Below, piece by piece: positions 1-9,738 of a DNA stretch of 64,000 bases. Location of the stretch: the NCBI GenBank assembly GCA_950295325.1, contig OX485808.1, positions 19,302,527-19,366,526 on the forward strand, in the 5' to 3' direction. The position numbers and the translations under genes were made by a program. How positions within the stretch are numbered: position 1 is the first letter of the stretch; each line of letters opens with the position of its first letter. The notes beneath the pieces are model-generated. The model saw nothing but the letters and a program-made list of their open reading frames with translations. It had not been told where the DNA came from and ran no database searches. The stretch is from Polytrichum commune. Lineage: Eukaryota > Streptophyta > Polytrichopsida > Polytrichales > Polytrichaceae.

Positions 1-194
1 TGAGGAAGTAACCCAAGAACTGTAGGCTGGGTGCAATGTGAGCCCCATCCTTAATTGCCTTCAACAATTTTTTGTTGAATTCTTGATAATTCTCCCAATG
101 TGATTTTCAATCTCATAAAACTTCCGACCAACTAGATAACAACTTCACCACTAAGACATGTGGCAAACATCCACAAAGTCCTCAATCATGACCA

Positions 195-375
195 TTAACA
201 GCCATGGAGTGGGAGGCTTTCCGACAACGAGGACAAACCCAATTGCCAGAAGGAAGAGTCAAAAGGGGAGGTGTCAAACATGCCATGTGCTATCCACGTT
301 AACAATGGTCGCACAATAACATTGTTGCAGCTCCTTTCTTCTCTCCACACACATAACAAGGCAAACCCTGTGGTA
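195..375 (-). pseudogene. C-terminal PHD finger of pol, broken by two stops
   Basis: Reading the pol frame on past its stop gives the second half of a PHD zinc finger. The first half is CYVC...LLCDHC; after TAA-Arg-Gly-TAG come HMACLTPPLL, then LPSGNWVCPRCRK, and the frame ends at a TGA just after NGHD near 195. The spacing fits C4HC3, and TPPL and WVCPRC are typical PHD phrases. The position before HMAC, normally tryptophan in PHD fingers, is TAG, one base from TGG. The earlier TAA is one base from CAA. PHD fingers of this kind often bind the histone H3 tail; here that role is inferred from family only. Confidence is high that the two halves are one domain, because they are in one frame with correct ligand spacing. 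Confidence 0.8.
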
Positions 376-3300
376 CAACCGCCAACTCGGGATGCACAGA
401 GCCGTCGATGGGAAGGTGACATGGAGTACAATTCTTTGAATGCTCACGACATTCCCGTCCATCCTTGCCTTCAAGCAATAATATACCACTTGGTAAAACA
501 TCTTTTACCCGCAAAATTGTGCGCCCAGCTTTGACATCCAATGTCGTAGACGCCTCCCGTTGCAAGTAAACATAATCCCCCTTGATAAATATACGAACCT
601 GAGGTCGATAAGCTCCACTGCGGATCCGGGCATACCGTAATGTATCACGATGTTGAGCTATATTTAAGTTCTCCATGGCCATAGGCATGGCCTTTTGAAA
701 GAATTCTGCTCGGTCATGAAGACATTGAGCCCAAACATCTGGATCATCTAAGTCTACCACAGGAGCCAATTTCTCTCGCACAGAGCTAGGTAAAATTGGT
801 TCCCGTCCATACAAGAGTTGGTAAGAACTATAGGATGCCAAAGATGCTTGTCTGCTGAAACGGTAACCCATTGCTATCCATAGTAACATCAAGTCCCAAT
901 CGCGATGGTTGCCATGAAACAACCCATACTTCCGCAAACCGCGCTTGACAGTCTGAACAACTCGTTCAGCTAAGCCATCTGCCTCAGGGTGATCTCTGGA
1001 AATTGTTCGATGATCAATCAAAGCCTTAGTACACAAAGCCTCAAAAGATCCAAAAAATTCTCTCCCTTGATCCGTCAACACCTCTGCATGTGCTCCAAAC
1101 CGTGCCAAAACTCGATCAAGAAATGCCATAGCCGCCAATTCTGAGGAATTTTGGGGAAGAGCCACGAGTTCAATCCACTTACTAAAATGCTCCACCATCA
1201 CAAGTACATACTTTGCCCCACGTGGAGTGATAGTAAGCGGTCCGGCAAAGTCCAAAGACCAACGATATCCCAAGCCCATAATAGGTAAAGGCTGAAGTTG
1301 AGGTGATAAAGTATTAAAACTTGACCTGACCCGGTCACATACTTCACACCTAGAAACATAAGTGGCAACCTGTTGATACATACCAGTCGACCAATATTGG
1401 TTGCGCAACATAGAGTGTGTCCTTCGCACTCCAAAATGTCCAAGCTCCTCGTGGACTTGGCGCACTAAAGAAGCTCTTTGATCTGGCTTTGGAACGATGC
1501 ACCTTGTTCCGTTCGGCCACACACGAAATAACAAGCCGTTTGCCCAACGAAACCTTGTTATTCGATGGCTAACTCTATCTCGCTCCATAGCAGATAGTCC
1601 AAGAGGAAATATCCCTTGTTGAAGTTTGTGCAAGACCGCCTGGTCTTCCCACACATCACTAACAACGAGAGATTTATCAACCTCCTCATCTTGTTCTTTC
1701 ACAAGGATCTCAGCAGCCAATCCCGACATCATTGTGAGATATGTGGCAGCATGCCAACCCGACACTGCCTCACGATCACAATCTCCATGCCACCTGGCTC
1801 CAGTTAAATCCTCATCTGAAGGACTTGGATTGCGAGACAATCCGTCTGCATCCAAGTTGGCAATTCCTGCTCGGTGAACAACTTCAAAGTCATATTCTTG
1901 AAGTAACAATGCCCACCTAGCAAGTTTTCCGGTGAGTTTATCTGATTCCATAAGCCATTTTAAAGGCTGATGATCAGTCACCAAAGTAAATTTTTGCCCA
2001 TACAAATAAGGTCGAAAATGTGCAATGGCCCAAACGGCCGCCAAGGCCTCGCCTTCATAAGAAGAATAATTAGATTCAGCATTATTATTGCTCCTAGATG
2101 CATAAGCCACCACATATTCTTTTCCCTCTTCATCTTTTTGTGTCAATACCGCTCTCAATCCCATTGCACTCCAATCCGTGTGTAATTGAAAAGCTCTAGA
2201 CACATCCGGGCGTCGAAACACTAGCGCTGAACCGAGCCTCTGCTTCAATGTATCAAATGCATGTTGTTGTTCCCGACTCCAAATCCATGGTTGGTCTTTC
2301 CCCGTGAGAATGGTGAGAGATTTGGCAATCAAACTAAAGTTTTTGACAAACCTTCTATAATAATTTGCCAATCCTAGAAATGCCCGAAGTCGTGGTACAT
2401 CACTAGGTGCGGGAATTTTGTGCAAAGCATCCACCTTCGTCTGTTGCACACCAAGACCGCCAGGAACAATCATGTGGCCTAAATAGGGCAATCGATCATG
2501 GAAAAACTTACATTTGTCATGATGTAAACGGAGTCCCCACCGTTGTAGTCGTTTAAATACCGCTTGTAAATGTCTCACATGATCATGTGGACTATTACTA
2601 AAGATGATAACATCATCAATGTAATATCTAGCAAACGGTAAACCAGCCAATAATTGGTCCATCACCCGCTGAAATTCAGCTGGTGTATTCTTGAGACCAA
2701 ATGGCAAAAATTTCCAATAATAAAGTTGATCCTTGCCATCTTTATCAATTCCCCAAAATGCGGTCTTCACCCGATCACCCAACAACAAAGGTAATTGATG
2801 ATAACCAGACCTCAAATCCAGAGTGCTGAAGATTCTAGCAAATTCCAGTGCATCAAACAACTCCTCTGGCATCGGCATTGGATATCGATCCGACTTGGTC
2901 TTGCGGTTGACTGGACGATAATCACCACAAATCCGTTTTTCCGTCCAGTTGCCAAAGATATCTTTCTTTGAAGGCATAACCGTGGCACAAACATACTCTC
3001 CATTGGAGAGTTCAATCAATTCCGCTGCCAATAATTCTTGACATCGAGTTTGAACACCCAACCTTTTAGATGTACTAAGTCTGTACGGCCGTCTGAAAAT
3101 AGGATGGTCGTCCTCGAGTTGAATACGAACAAGTTTACCTTTATATCCTTCAAGATCATGAAGACTAAAGGCAAAACAATTACGGTAAGAGCGAATAAAT
3201 GCCCGTACCTTTCGTGCTTCGACACTAGTAAGTTTTGGCCCCACTTCAATTGGCCAATCGTCAAACTCCGTGGTTTCCTTCTTCATAGAAGGATTGCCAC

Positions 3301-3544
3301 TTGGTGCCAGCACAACATGTGATTGCTAGTCCGTGGAGAGGGCAATACCTTTGCCCCCATCATCTGTACTTGAATCCAAATGCGTATTCTCTCCACTACA
3401 ATCAGTTTGTGTAGCTAAATAGCTACCCACATATGAAGTGTTACCAAGAAATAGAAGTGGAAACATTTTGTGGGCCTCCAACTTTCCAAAATTTTGGGCC
3501 AAAGCCGAAAAAACACGTTGGGCTCGAAACTCTTCCGCAACCTG
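299..3544 (-). CDS. pol: reverse transcriptase, RNase H, integrase (same frame, after stops)
   Basis: After the TAA at 3545 the frame stays open to a TAG at 3328-3326, then runs from about 3325 to the TAA at 299 (1004 residues counted from the first codon at 3313). RT has the catalytic YYIDDVIIF near nt 2603-2630. RNase H has LHTDWSAMG near 2160-2190 and DHQPLKWL near 1957-1982. Integrase has an HHCC zinc domain (HEELGHFGVRRTHSML, later CEVCDRVR) at about 1320-1460, and the catalytic triad in SLDFAGPL (about 1245), LTDQGREF (about 1065) and EADGLAERVVQ (about 965). All catalytic residues I checked are present. The last residues LPCYVCGEKKGAATMLLCDHC are the first half of a PHD finger. The two stops upstream mean pol could be made only by readthrough, if at all; the context of the TAG is treated separately. 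Confidence 0.92.
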
Positions 3545-6500
3545 TTATTTCAAAGAAAATAATCCCTCAGTGTCATTGACCTCCATATGATCCTTGGATT
3601 GTGGCTCCATTGCCCCCTGACCATTGTACTCTGTCCTCAGAGGAAGCAATTGGTCATCCATATGTTGTTGAGCAGCAAGACAAATTCCAATTATCCACAC
3701 AATGCTATTGAGATCCATAGCTTGTCCCAATAGGAAACGTCTCTGACCTTCCTGAAGCCCATGAGCAGCCGTGGTGCCTGTATGAAAACCCATGGCGCGT
3801 TCCCGCTCATCTGCCGTAGGCTCATCATGAGTTTGGGATTTTGAATCCCAAACCATGTCTGGTCCACGAGATCGAAATGCGAAAGACCGTGGATATGTCA
3901 CAAAAGTAGGTAGTGCACTTCTCGGAATTCCCACCTTGTTAATTAATGCAAATGACAAGGTGTTATCCTTCGAAACTGCCACGGAAACACGATGATCATC
4001 CAAAATGTCATCCACCTTGCGATTCATAAGGCGGGGAAGGCGGGCGATCGCCGCTGAAAGCACCTGAGGTGATACCAAATTGGTCCAAAACCAACGAGGC
4101 CGATGAGCAAAGGATCCCAAGGATGCAGCATCCAGAAATGTTGGAGTACCCAGAATTTGGTTAATATACTCACCATCCTTCACCACTTTGTGCCGTGTAT
4201 CATCCAATAATGGCACATTTTCAAAAATGTACCCTGGCGGAGTTGATTGGTGGGTAAACCACCATTGTGTCAATCGCATCAAATCCGCGAACAAACTAGA
4301 CCTAGGATCATCCAAACCCTGGCCAGTTCCTGTCCGTGAATGGCCTTGACATGGCCATCCTGCAATAATTAAATCCACGTGGCCCAATCTTCTCAAATCC
4401 TCATCACTAATCATAGTGACATCTTGAGGAAGTTGACCACAACATCCAAGAATGGCAGTGGCTGACAATTGTGCGGGGTACCTCAACAACAATTGTTGAA
4501 TGTGGTGTCGGACGGCTCTGTTGGCTGCATATCCATTATCCACATGAATATATCGCCTAACTGTAATCCCAGCCTCCAACACTACCGCCAAACCTGTGCC
4601 AATGCCCCCAAAGATTTTTACAAGGACAATACCTTCAGGTGGTGGTTGCCAACGAATGGGTTGAGCAAAAGAAAATGAGGATGACGTTGGAGGTGTCTCT
4701 CCAAGCCCCAAATCCGCTACAATGTGTCGACAATGGTCGGATAACTCCTTAGGAGTACGCCATGGTGGAGGTGGATCCTTGAAATGTCGAGCATAAATTT
4801 GTAAAGATGGCAAAATTTGTTGTTCTGCTGCATTACAAGCGTAGTCCAATGTTTCCTCCAACAAAACTGGAGCACAAGGCAAATCCGCAACTGAACCGCT
4901 GCAACCAAATATTGCCTCTGCAACCATAGTCATAGAAGTAGCTGCAAATGCTACAGGAATAAATACCTTCCTGCCATCTCCAGAAGACCATCCCGGTCTA
5001 ATCCATGCCTCTTCAGTCCAATTATCCAAACCAAAGCCAAGTGGATAAAGAGCTTGCTGACCAACAAGTATATCATAGTTGGTAGCATTAGTAACAACAC
5101 ATTTCATTGACAAATGAGTGTAGGTAGGTCCTGCCCCCACATTAAAAATCAAACGTAGAGGTGCCTTGGTGTAGCCTGTTGCACGTTCAGTGCCCCCTAC
5201 TGAAGTCACAATTGTGAATGGACAAGGATCTAAGTTTGCTGGCGTCAATCCAAGACTGTCAAAAAGTCCTTTGCCAATCATAACCGGTTGAGCACCGGAA
5301 TCCATCATAACTCTCAGTGGTGTAGCACGAATAGTAGGCATATCCGCGCGTGAAACGACAAACAAAGATTTGTCGTTCATCAGCCGTACAACTCCAGGTT
5401 GCAAATTATGCCGCTCGTGAGCAGGCCTTGCAGAAATATCTGCAAGATATGCCGCTCCCGCTGCATAATGCAAAAATGACGTGTCCACTGCTGAAATTGT
5501 TGATGGAGGAATATCAATGTGCTTACCAAAAGCAATGATCGCCGCATCCGCAAGGCTCGCTCGTAAATTGGCTAAGTCCTCCACCTCCTCAGCCACAGGT
5601 ACGTCAACAACAGCTTGGGATACTTGAAGGGATGGCAAATCCGCCTTACTTTCCAACATTTTTCCAGCTAAATGGAAAACTCCAGCAGGCTTGAAATCCG
5701 GAGCCATCAACTCCGAACCCGAGAAAATTGGCATATGGAGAATTTTATATGCCAATGCCTGCGTAACATCCTTCGAGATGGAATCTCCATCTCTCAAAGG
5801 TACAGGGTTTTTAGCCCCAACAACAGTGGTGTCTACCAATCCAAATGAGAGAGGTAAACGTGCTTGACCAACTTGATCCGCTGGTCCGGCATGGCAAGGA
5901 TGTGACACCTCGTTGCTACCACCACTTGTAGAAGCCATCGCATTTGCCAATGTTTGTGATCGAGTAGAAGCCGCAGCCACCACCTCTCCAGATGCCCCAA
6001 ACATATACATGTCCGAACCCGAGGTGCCACCATCCGCATGCGGCTCAGAAATTTGAGCAAAAGATGCAGAAGATTTGAGCTTTTGTTCGAGCTCTGCCAC
6101 CTTAGCCTCAAGACTCTGCTCCCTTGGAAATTTGCCAGTGACATAACTGGCAGGCCGCATCTCAGGATGAAGTTGGAAACAATGATCCACATCGTGATTA
6201 ATGCCACCACAATGGTTACATTTCAATTGTCTCTTATTAGAATTGTCCCCTGCCTTTACCGGTTCTATCTTTTGTTTTAATTTTCCCAAAGGCTGAGTGT
6301 TCTTCTTCTTAGGACAATTGGGATCATTCTTCGAATGACCAGCTTCTCCACAACCCCAACAATGCAAAATCTTTTGCTCCTTAACGGGTTGAGTCTCAGC
6401 TAAACTACTAGTAGCTGTGACAATTCTTCTTGATTTTGTACTCTCTGTCATCCAAGATACCATGTTTGTGGCATCGTGTTGACAGAGAGCCCGATCACAT

Positions 6501-7168
6501 CTCTTAACCACGGCAAACGCTTGTGCAAGCGTAGCTCTGCCTTCGTAGTCGAGGATAATCCGAGGTGATGCCAACTCAAATAGCCGCTTGTCAATCTTAG
6601 ACAAAAAGATTTTGACAAGCTGACTCTCAGCAAAAACACCTCCCGATTCAACAGCAAAGCGTGCGAGTCGCGTATACATGGTCCGTGGAGTGTCATCCTT
6701 CTCTCGGCAGAAATCCTGAATGCGCTGCATATGGTCTCGCCGAAACCCACCATACTCCACCTCCAAATGTGCGACAAATTCAGCAAGGGGATTAAATGGA
6801 GGTGGTGGACCAATAGCCGTCAATGCTGCCTGTGTAGCACGTGCCATCCGTGAAAGGGTAGCCGTGCTACTGCCAGCCACTATTGGCCCAAACGCCAGTT
6901 CTTGGTCCTTAGACTCCTCCGGTGGATCCTCCTCCTTTAAGGTGGGTGGAGCTAAGGTGGCAATCGCCCCATCTTTAAGGGCTGAAATAAGCTCAACCCG
7001 GGCCTCCCAATACTGCTCCACCTCCCGAAGTTGTCGCTGATGACCCTCTATCCAGCGTTCGTAAGTTTGGAGTGCCTCATACTCCAAATGCTGAGGCAGA
7101 AGTTCAAAGGCATACCAATCATTGAAATTGGAAGACCTTTGACGTTTCTCCTTAATCCAGGTACGAAA
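3545..7168 (-). CDS. gag - aspartic protease - C5 cytosine DNA methyltransferase polyprotein section
   Basis: Continuous frame after the TGA at 7169. Positions are counted from the ATG at 7087 (1180 residues). Residues about 85-220 are a retrotransposon gag capsid-type helical region. Two zinc knuckles follow: CWGCGEAGHSKNDPNC (about nt 6316-6363) and CNHCGGINHDVDHC (about nt 6180-6222). The aspartic protease has VMMDSGAQPVMIGKG near nt 5270-5315, with DSG in place of the common DTG. From about residue 815 there is a C5-MTase domain in canonical motif order: motif I FGGIGTGL (nt about 4590-4620), motif IV with the catalytic cysteine GWPCQGHSRTG (about 4335-4365), motif VI FENVP (about 4210-4228), motif VIII HRPRWFW (about 4084-4104), and motif X RRFLLGQAMDLNSIVW (about 3695-3745). 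DRM enzymes are circularly permuted; this is not, and PRWFW recalls DNMT3. The section ends at TAA 3547-3545, after which the same frame continues to pol. Confidence 0.92.
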   Translation of the reverse strand, partial: FRTWIKEKRQRSSNFNDWYAFELLPQHLEYEALQTYERWIEGHQRQLREVEQYWEARVELISALKDGAIATLAPPTLKEEDPPEESKDQELAFGPIVAGSSTATLSRMARATQAALTAIGPPPPFNPLAEFVAHLEVEYGGFRRDHMQRIQDFCREKDDTPRTMYTRLARFAVESGGVFAESQLVKIFLSKIDKRLFELASPRIILDYEGRATLAQAFAVVKRCDRALCQHDATNMVSWMTESTKSRRIVTATSSLAETQPVKEQKILHCWGCGEAGHSKNDPNCPKKKNTQPLGKLKQKIEPVKAGDNSNKRQLKCNHCGGINHDVDHCFQLHPEMRPASYVTGKFPREQSLEAKVAELEQKLKSSASFAQISEPHADGGTSGSDMYMFGASGEVVAAASTRSQTLANAMASTSGGSNEVSHPCHAGPADQVGQARLPLSFGLVDTTVVGAKNPVPLRDGDSISKDVTQALAYKILHMPIFSGSELMAPDFKPAGVFHLAGKMLESKADLPSLQVSQAVVDVPVAEEVEDLANLRASLADAAIIAFGKHIDIPPSTISAVDTSFLHYAAGAAYLADISARPAHERHNLQPGVVRLMNDKSLFVVSRADMPTIRATPLRVMMDSGAQPVMIGKGLFDSLGLTPANLDPCPFTIVTSVGGTERATGYTKAPLRLIFNVGAGPTYTHLSMKCVVTNATNYDILVGQQALYPLGFGLDNWTEEAWIRPGWSSGDGRKVFIPVAFAATSMTMVAEAIFGCSGSVADLPCAPVLLEETLDYACNAAEQQILPSLQIYARHFKDPPPPWRTPKELSDHCRHIVADLGLGETPPTSSSFSFAQPIRWQPPPEGIVLVKIFGGIGTGLAVVLEAGITVRRYIHVDNGYAANRAVRHHIQQLLLRYPAQLSATAILGCCGQLPQDVTMISDEDLRRLGHVDLIIAGWPCQGHSRTGTGQGLDDPRSSLFADLMRLTQWWFTHQSTPPGYIFENVPLLDDTRHKVVKDGEYINQILGTPTFLDAASLGSFAHRPRWFWTNLVSPQVLSAAIARLPRLMNRKVDDILDDHRVSVAVSKDNTLSFALINKVGIPRSALPTFVTYPRSFAFRSRGPDMVWDSKSQTHDEPTADERERAMGFHTGTTAAHGLQEGQRRFLLGQAMDLNSIVWIIGICLAAQQHMDDQLLPLRTEYNGQGAMEPQSKDHMEVNDTEGLFSLK

Positions 7169-7423
7169 TCAGAGTTTCCAATCGGGCAAGGAAATGCCCC
7201 CAGCTCGACCTGAGAACCGATCACGCACTGAACCGTGGTGATTGTCGTCCATTTCGTTGAACGTGCCAACACTCCAAATCCGAAGCCTACTAGTAGTGTC
7301 CAACGCCGAAATAGGCTCAAAAGCCTCGTTGGTGTCTACCTCTGGCTCAAGATTTGTGGTATGCACGTCCTCCAAGTAATCTGGTGATGGAGATCGATAA
7401 TATCGGCTCCTAGTTTGCACCAT
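7169..7423 (-). CDS. gag N-terminus of the retrotransposon, ends at an in-frame TGA
   Basis: An 84-residue N-terminal piece starting MVQTRSRYYRSPSPDYLED, acidic and with a conserved-looking tryptophan-rich stretch near its end. It stops at TGA (minus strand, 7171-7169). The same frame continues without a shift into the long gag-protease-methyltransferase frame (next residues FRTWIKEK, after the stop), so this is the true start of gag and the TGA is a nonsense change, most simply CGA to TGA. The ATG at 7423 is chosen because it is the first in frame after the LTR and leader. I see no other gag start that would bypass the stop apart from the internal ATG at 7087. Confidence 0.8.
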   Translation of the reverse strand: MVQTRSRYYRSPSPDYLEDVHTTNLEPEVDTNEAFEPISALDTTSRLRIWSVGTFNEMDDNHHGSVRDRFSGRAGGISLPDWKL

Positions 7424-7587
7424 AAAATAATCACTTGAGTACCGGCAACTATCTACAAAGTAATGGCAACCTGCACCTGTTGCGGGCTATCTAAATGGCA
7501 ATCCCTTGCCAAATGCCAAGTGTTTATTTAGGCCCCCATAATTCCAAAATTGTGCCAAGGTTTGAGATTGGTAATTAAAATTAAAAA

Positions 7588-8013
7588 AATCAGCGTTGAA
7601 AATGTTAATTTCCAAGGTGATTATGGACTCCAATCAACAAACTAATTGTACCAATGGACTCCTAGGAAGATTTCACGCAAATTAGGCTCAAATTTCATTC
7701 CGTTCGGAGTTAATTTGCTCCCAAAAACAAAAATCAGCGTTGAAAATGTTAATTTCCAAGGTGATTATGGACTCCAATCAACAAACTAATTGCACCAATG
7801 GACTCCTAGGAAGATTTCACACAAATTAGGCTCAAATTTCACTCCGTTCAGAGTTAATTTGCTCCCAAAAACAAAAATCAGCGTTGAAATTAATAATTTC
7901 AGCAATGATTTTGAATTCCAATCAACAATCCAATTACACCATTGGATTCCTTGGCAAATTTCACACAAGATAGGCTCAAATTTCACTCCAATCGGAGCTA
8001 GTATGCCCCCAAA
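7588..8013. repeat. Tandem repeat, about 3 copies of 144 bp
   Basis: The phrase CAGCGTTGAAAATGTTAAT recurs at 7591 and 7735, and a diverged form at 7879, each 144 bp apart. The first two units are nearly identical over GATTATGGACTCCAATCAAC and the following segment; the third is more diverged. The array lies inside the proposed 5' LTR, so it may bear on LTR promoter strength, but nothing in the sequence proves that. Confidence 0.9.
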
Positions 8014-8099
8014 TTTGAACCTCAAAGTTTGTGAGAATGGGATGCCAAGTTTGAAAGGTGAAAGTAAAAATGTGAAATAAATAAATAAATAAAGGTAAG

Positions 8100-8335
8100 G
8101 GGGCTTACCTTAGGGGCCTGGCTGGCGCCGCCGCCGTGGGGCCCGGCTGACGTCCGCCCGCCCCCGGCCCGGAGAATAGGAGCTCCAGGAGTTCCAAGAG
8201 CTCCAGGAGTTCCAAGAGCTCCAAGAGGGTCCGGTGAGCTCCGGATCCGTCCGGAGCTCAACAAAAATTAAAAACAAATCGGATTTGAACTAAAAAAAAT
8301 TAAAACTAAATCGGATTTGATTAAAAAAAATTAAA
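8100..8335. repeat. GC-rich stretch with 18-bp repeats, then AT-rich 31-bp repeats
   Basis: 8100-8175 is strongly GC-rich (GCCGCCGCCG and CCCGGCCCGG), unlike its surroundings. 8178-8228 repeats GAGCTCCAGGAGTTCCAA about 2.5 times. 8273-8335 repeats AAATCGGATTTGA in an A-rich setting. No gene is seen. It is inside the proposed LTR of the retrotransposon. Confidence 0.7.
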
Positions 8336-8904
8336 CTTTGCTTCCACAATTTGCAAGCAAGAAAGATGTGACTTGAGATTCCATTTGGTCTCAAGATTCA
8401 ACCATCAACAATTCAAGAAAACACAAAGACACAACAAAAAAGATGTGGAGATTTTTCTCAAAATCTTCTTGAGGGTTGCAAGGAATTGCAAGCTAAGCTT
8501 TCATACACTTATATCACTCATTTGCTCCCACTACTGGGCCATTCTAGCTCAGAAATACAACCAAAAATGAAAAATAAGCCATTGTTGTCAAGTATGAGGG
8601 TTTCTCTCTCCAAGCTCAAGAAACTAAGAAGTCTTCTTAGAAAGCTTAAGAAACTCTGAAATTCACACACAAGAATCAAGCTATCTCTCACTCCACAAAG
8701 GGAGAATCCAAGAGTGCAAGTGATGGAGAAAGAATGCAAAGGCTTTACTCATGATCTACTACACCATAGCCATAAGATAGCAACAACAAGCTCTCTCTCT
8801 CTCTCAAAACACACTCACAAGACTTTACTTGACAACAATGGCAAGTCAAGATGCCTTCCTCTCCACATAACCCCAATCCTATGTGGATTTCATCCATGGA
8901 GTGG

Positions 8905-8990
8905 ATGAACAACTAACTAGGACTCCCAATGGAGTCCATCACTCATCCAAACACACATGGACTCCTAATGGAGTCCATTTACTCCTAATT
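8905..8990. repeat. Short inverted repeats built on GGACTCC / GGAGTCC
   Basis: GGACTCCCAATGGAGTCC and GGACTCCTAATGGAGTCC each form a perfect 7-bp stem with a 4-bp loop. They lie close to the proposed start of the 5' LTR (minus strand). Two near-identical hairpins about 50 bp apart could be binding sites in U3 or just repeat debris. Confidence 0.6.
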
Positions 8991-9037
8991 TGACGTGACT
9001 TAGCCCCCGATGTCAACTCACGTGACACAACCAAGGT

Positions 9038-9500
9038 TGCTGGACTTGTATTTCTGATGGGCTGTTGGATTGTATTTCTGCTGGTCCTAAGGCTAAGGGC
9101 AGCCAAGGCTGCTGGATTGTATTTCTACTGGGCCTACGGCCAGGGCAGCTGGGCTGTTGGATTGTATTTTTGCTGGGTCTAAGGCTAAGGGCAGCCAAGG
9201 CTGCTGGATTGTATTTCTGCTGGGCCTACAGGCAGGGCAGCTGGGCTGTTGGATTGTATTTATGCTGGGCCTAAGGCTAAGGGCAGCCAAGGCTACTGGA
9301 TTGTATTTCTGCTGGGCCTACGGCCAAGGCAACCAAGGTTGCTGGACTGTATTTCTGCGGGGCCTAAGCCAAGGAGCGGAGCTGCTGGACCGTATTTCTG
9401 TTGGGCCTAAGGCCAAGGCAGCTTAGCTGCTGGACCGTATTTCTGCTGGGCCAAGGCCAAGGAGCTCGGCTGCGGGACTGTACTTCGGTTGGGCTTAAGT
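9038..9500. repeat. Tandem array of about 9-10 units of 46 bp
   Basis: The phrase GGATTGTATTTCTGCTGGGC recurs every 45-46 bp from about 9066 to 9431, with later units reading GGACCGTATTTCTG. Long open frames on both strands here are products of the repeat and not genes. Position in the host repeat matches the shorter arrays at 10177-10483 and 12772-12895 in its relatives, though the unit sequences differ. Confidence 0.9.
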
Positions 9501-9738
9501 TAGTTCGTTAGCTTTAATTAGTTAGGCTACTATGGGGGGGGGTGTAGTTAGGCTAATCCCTTGCGGGATTGTTAGACCATACTAGATTCTTTCATGCCAT
9601 CTTGGTTCTTAGGTAAAGTTGGATTCATTAGGAAAGTAGAAGTGTGTGTGACTCTTGAATGTGTTGGTGGTTACCCATTGAGGTAAGTGTTTTTAAACAC
9701 TCGTACTCTTTGGTTGGAATAAATCACGTGCATAATTA

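Larger units (their letters stand above)
1..9027 (-). mobile_element. Ty3/gypsy LTR retrotransposon carrying a DNA methyltransferase and a PHD finger (3' LTR outside window)
   Basis: On the minus strand the order is 5' LTR (about 9027-7521), gag, protease, C5 DNA methyltransferase, reverse transcriptase, RNase H, integrase, PHD finger. Protease-RT-RH-IN order is that of Ty3/gypsy. The coding part is one frame from the ATG at 7423 down to the stop near 195, about 2.4 kb of codons, broken by stops at 7169-7171 (TGA), 3545-3547 (TAA), 3326-3328 (TAG), and two inside the PHD finger near 293-299. The element sits inside an older plus-strand LTR-like repeat whose 3' part resumes at 9028. Bases 1-194 are internal sequence after the last codon; no second LTR copy is visible, so the 3' LTR is left of the window. 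Family order and motifs are seen directly; activity is unlikely because of the stops unless some are read through. Confidence 0.93.
7521..9027 (-). repeat. 5' LTR of the methyltransferase retrotransposon (boundaries approximate)
   Basis: Reading on the minus strand the LTR is proposed to begin TGTCACGTGAGTTGACA at 9027, just where the plus-strand repeat family resumes, and to end ...AAATAAACA at 7521. A possible primer-binding stretch TGGCATTTGGCAAGGG starts two bases later; I could not assign it to a tRNA. The LTR contains three 144-bp tandem repeats, a short GC-rich stretch and AT-rich sequence with CT-rich runs. The right boundary is better supported than the left. No second LTR in the window allows a direct comparison, so the ends are provisional. 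Confidence 0.5.

Noticed and set aside
1-194. 3' LTR of the methyltransferase retrotransposon
   Set aside because: No match to the proposed 5' LTR was found; the segment reads as internal sequence after the last codon.
9013-9426. Overlapping open frames on both strands (60-89 codons)
   Set aside because: They follow the 46-bp tandem array; the repeating peptides reflect the repeat and not a gene.
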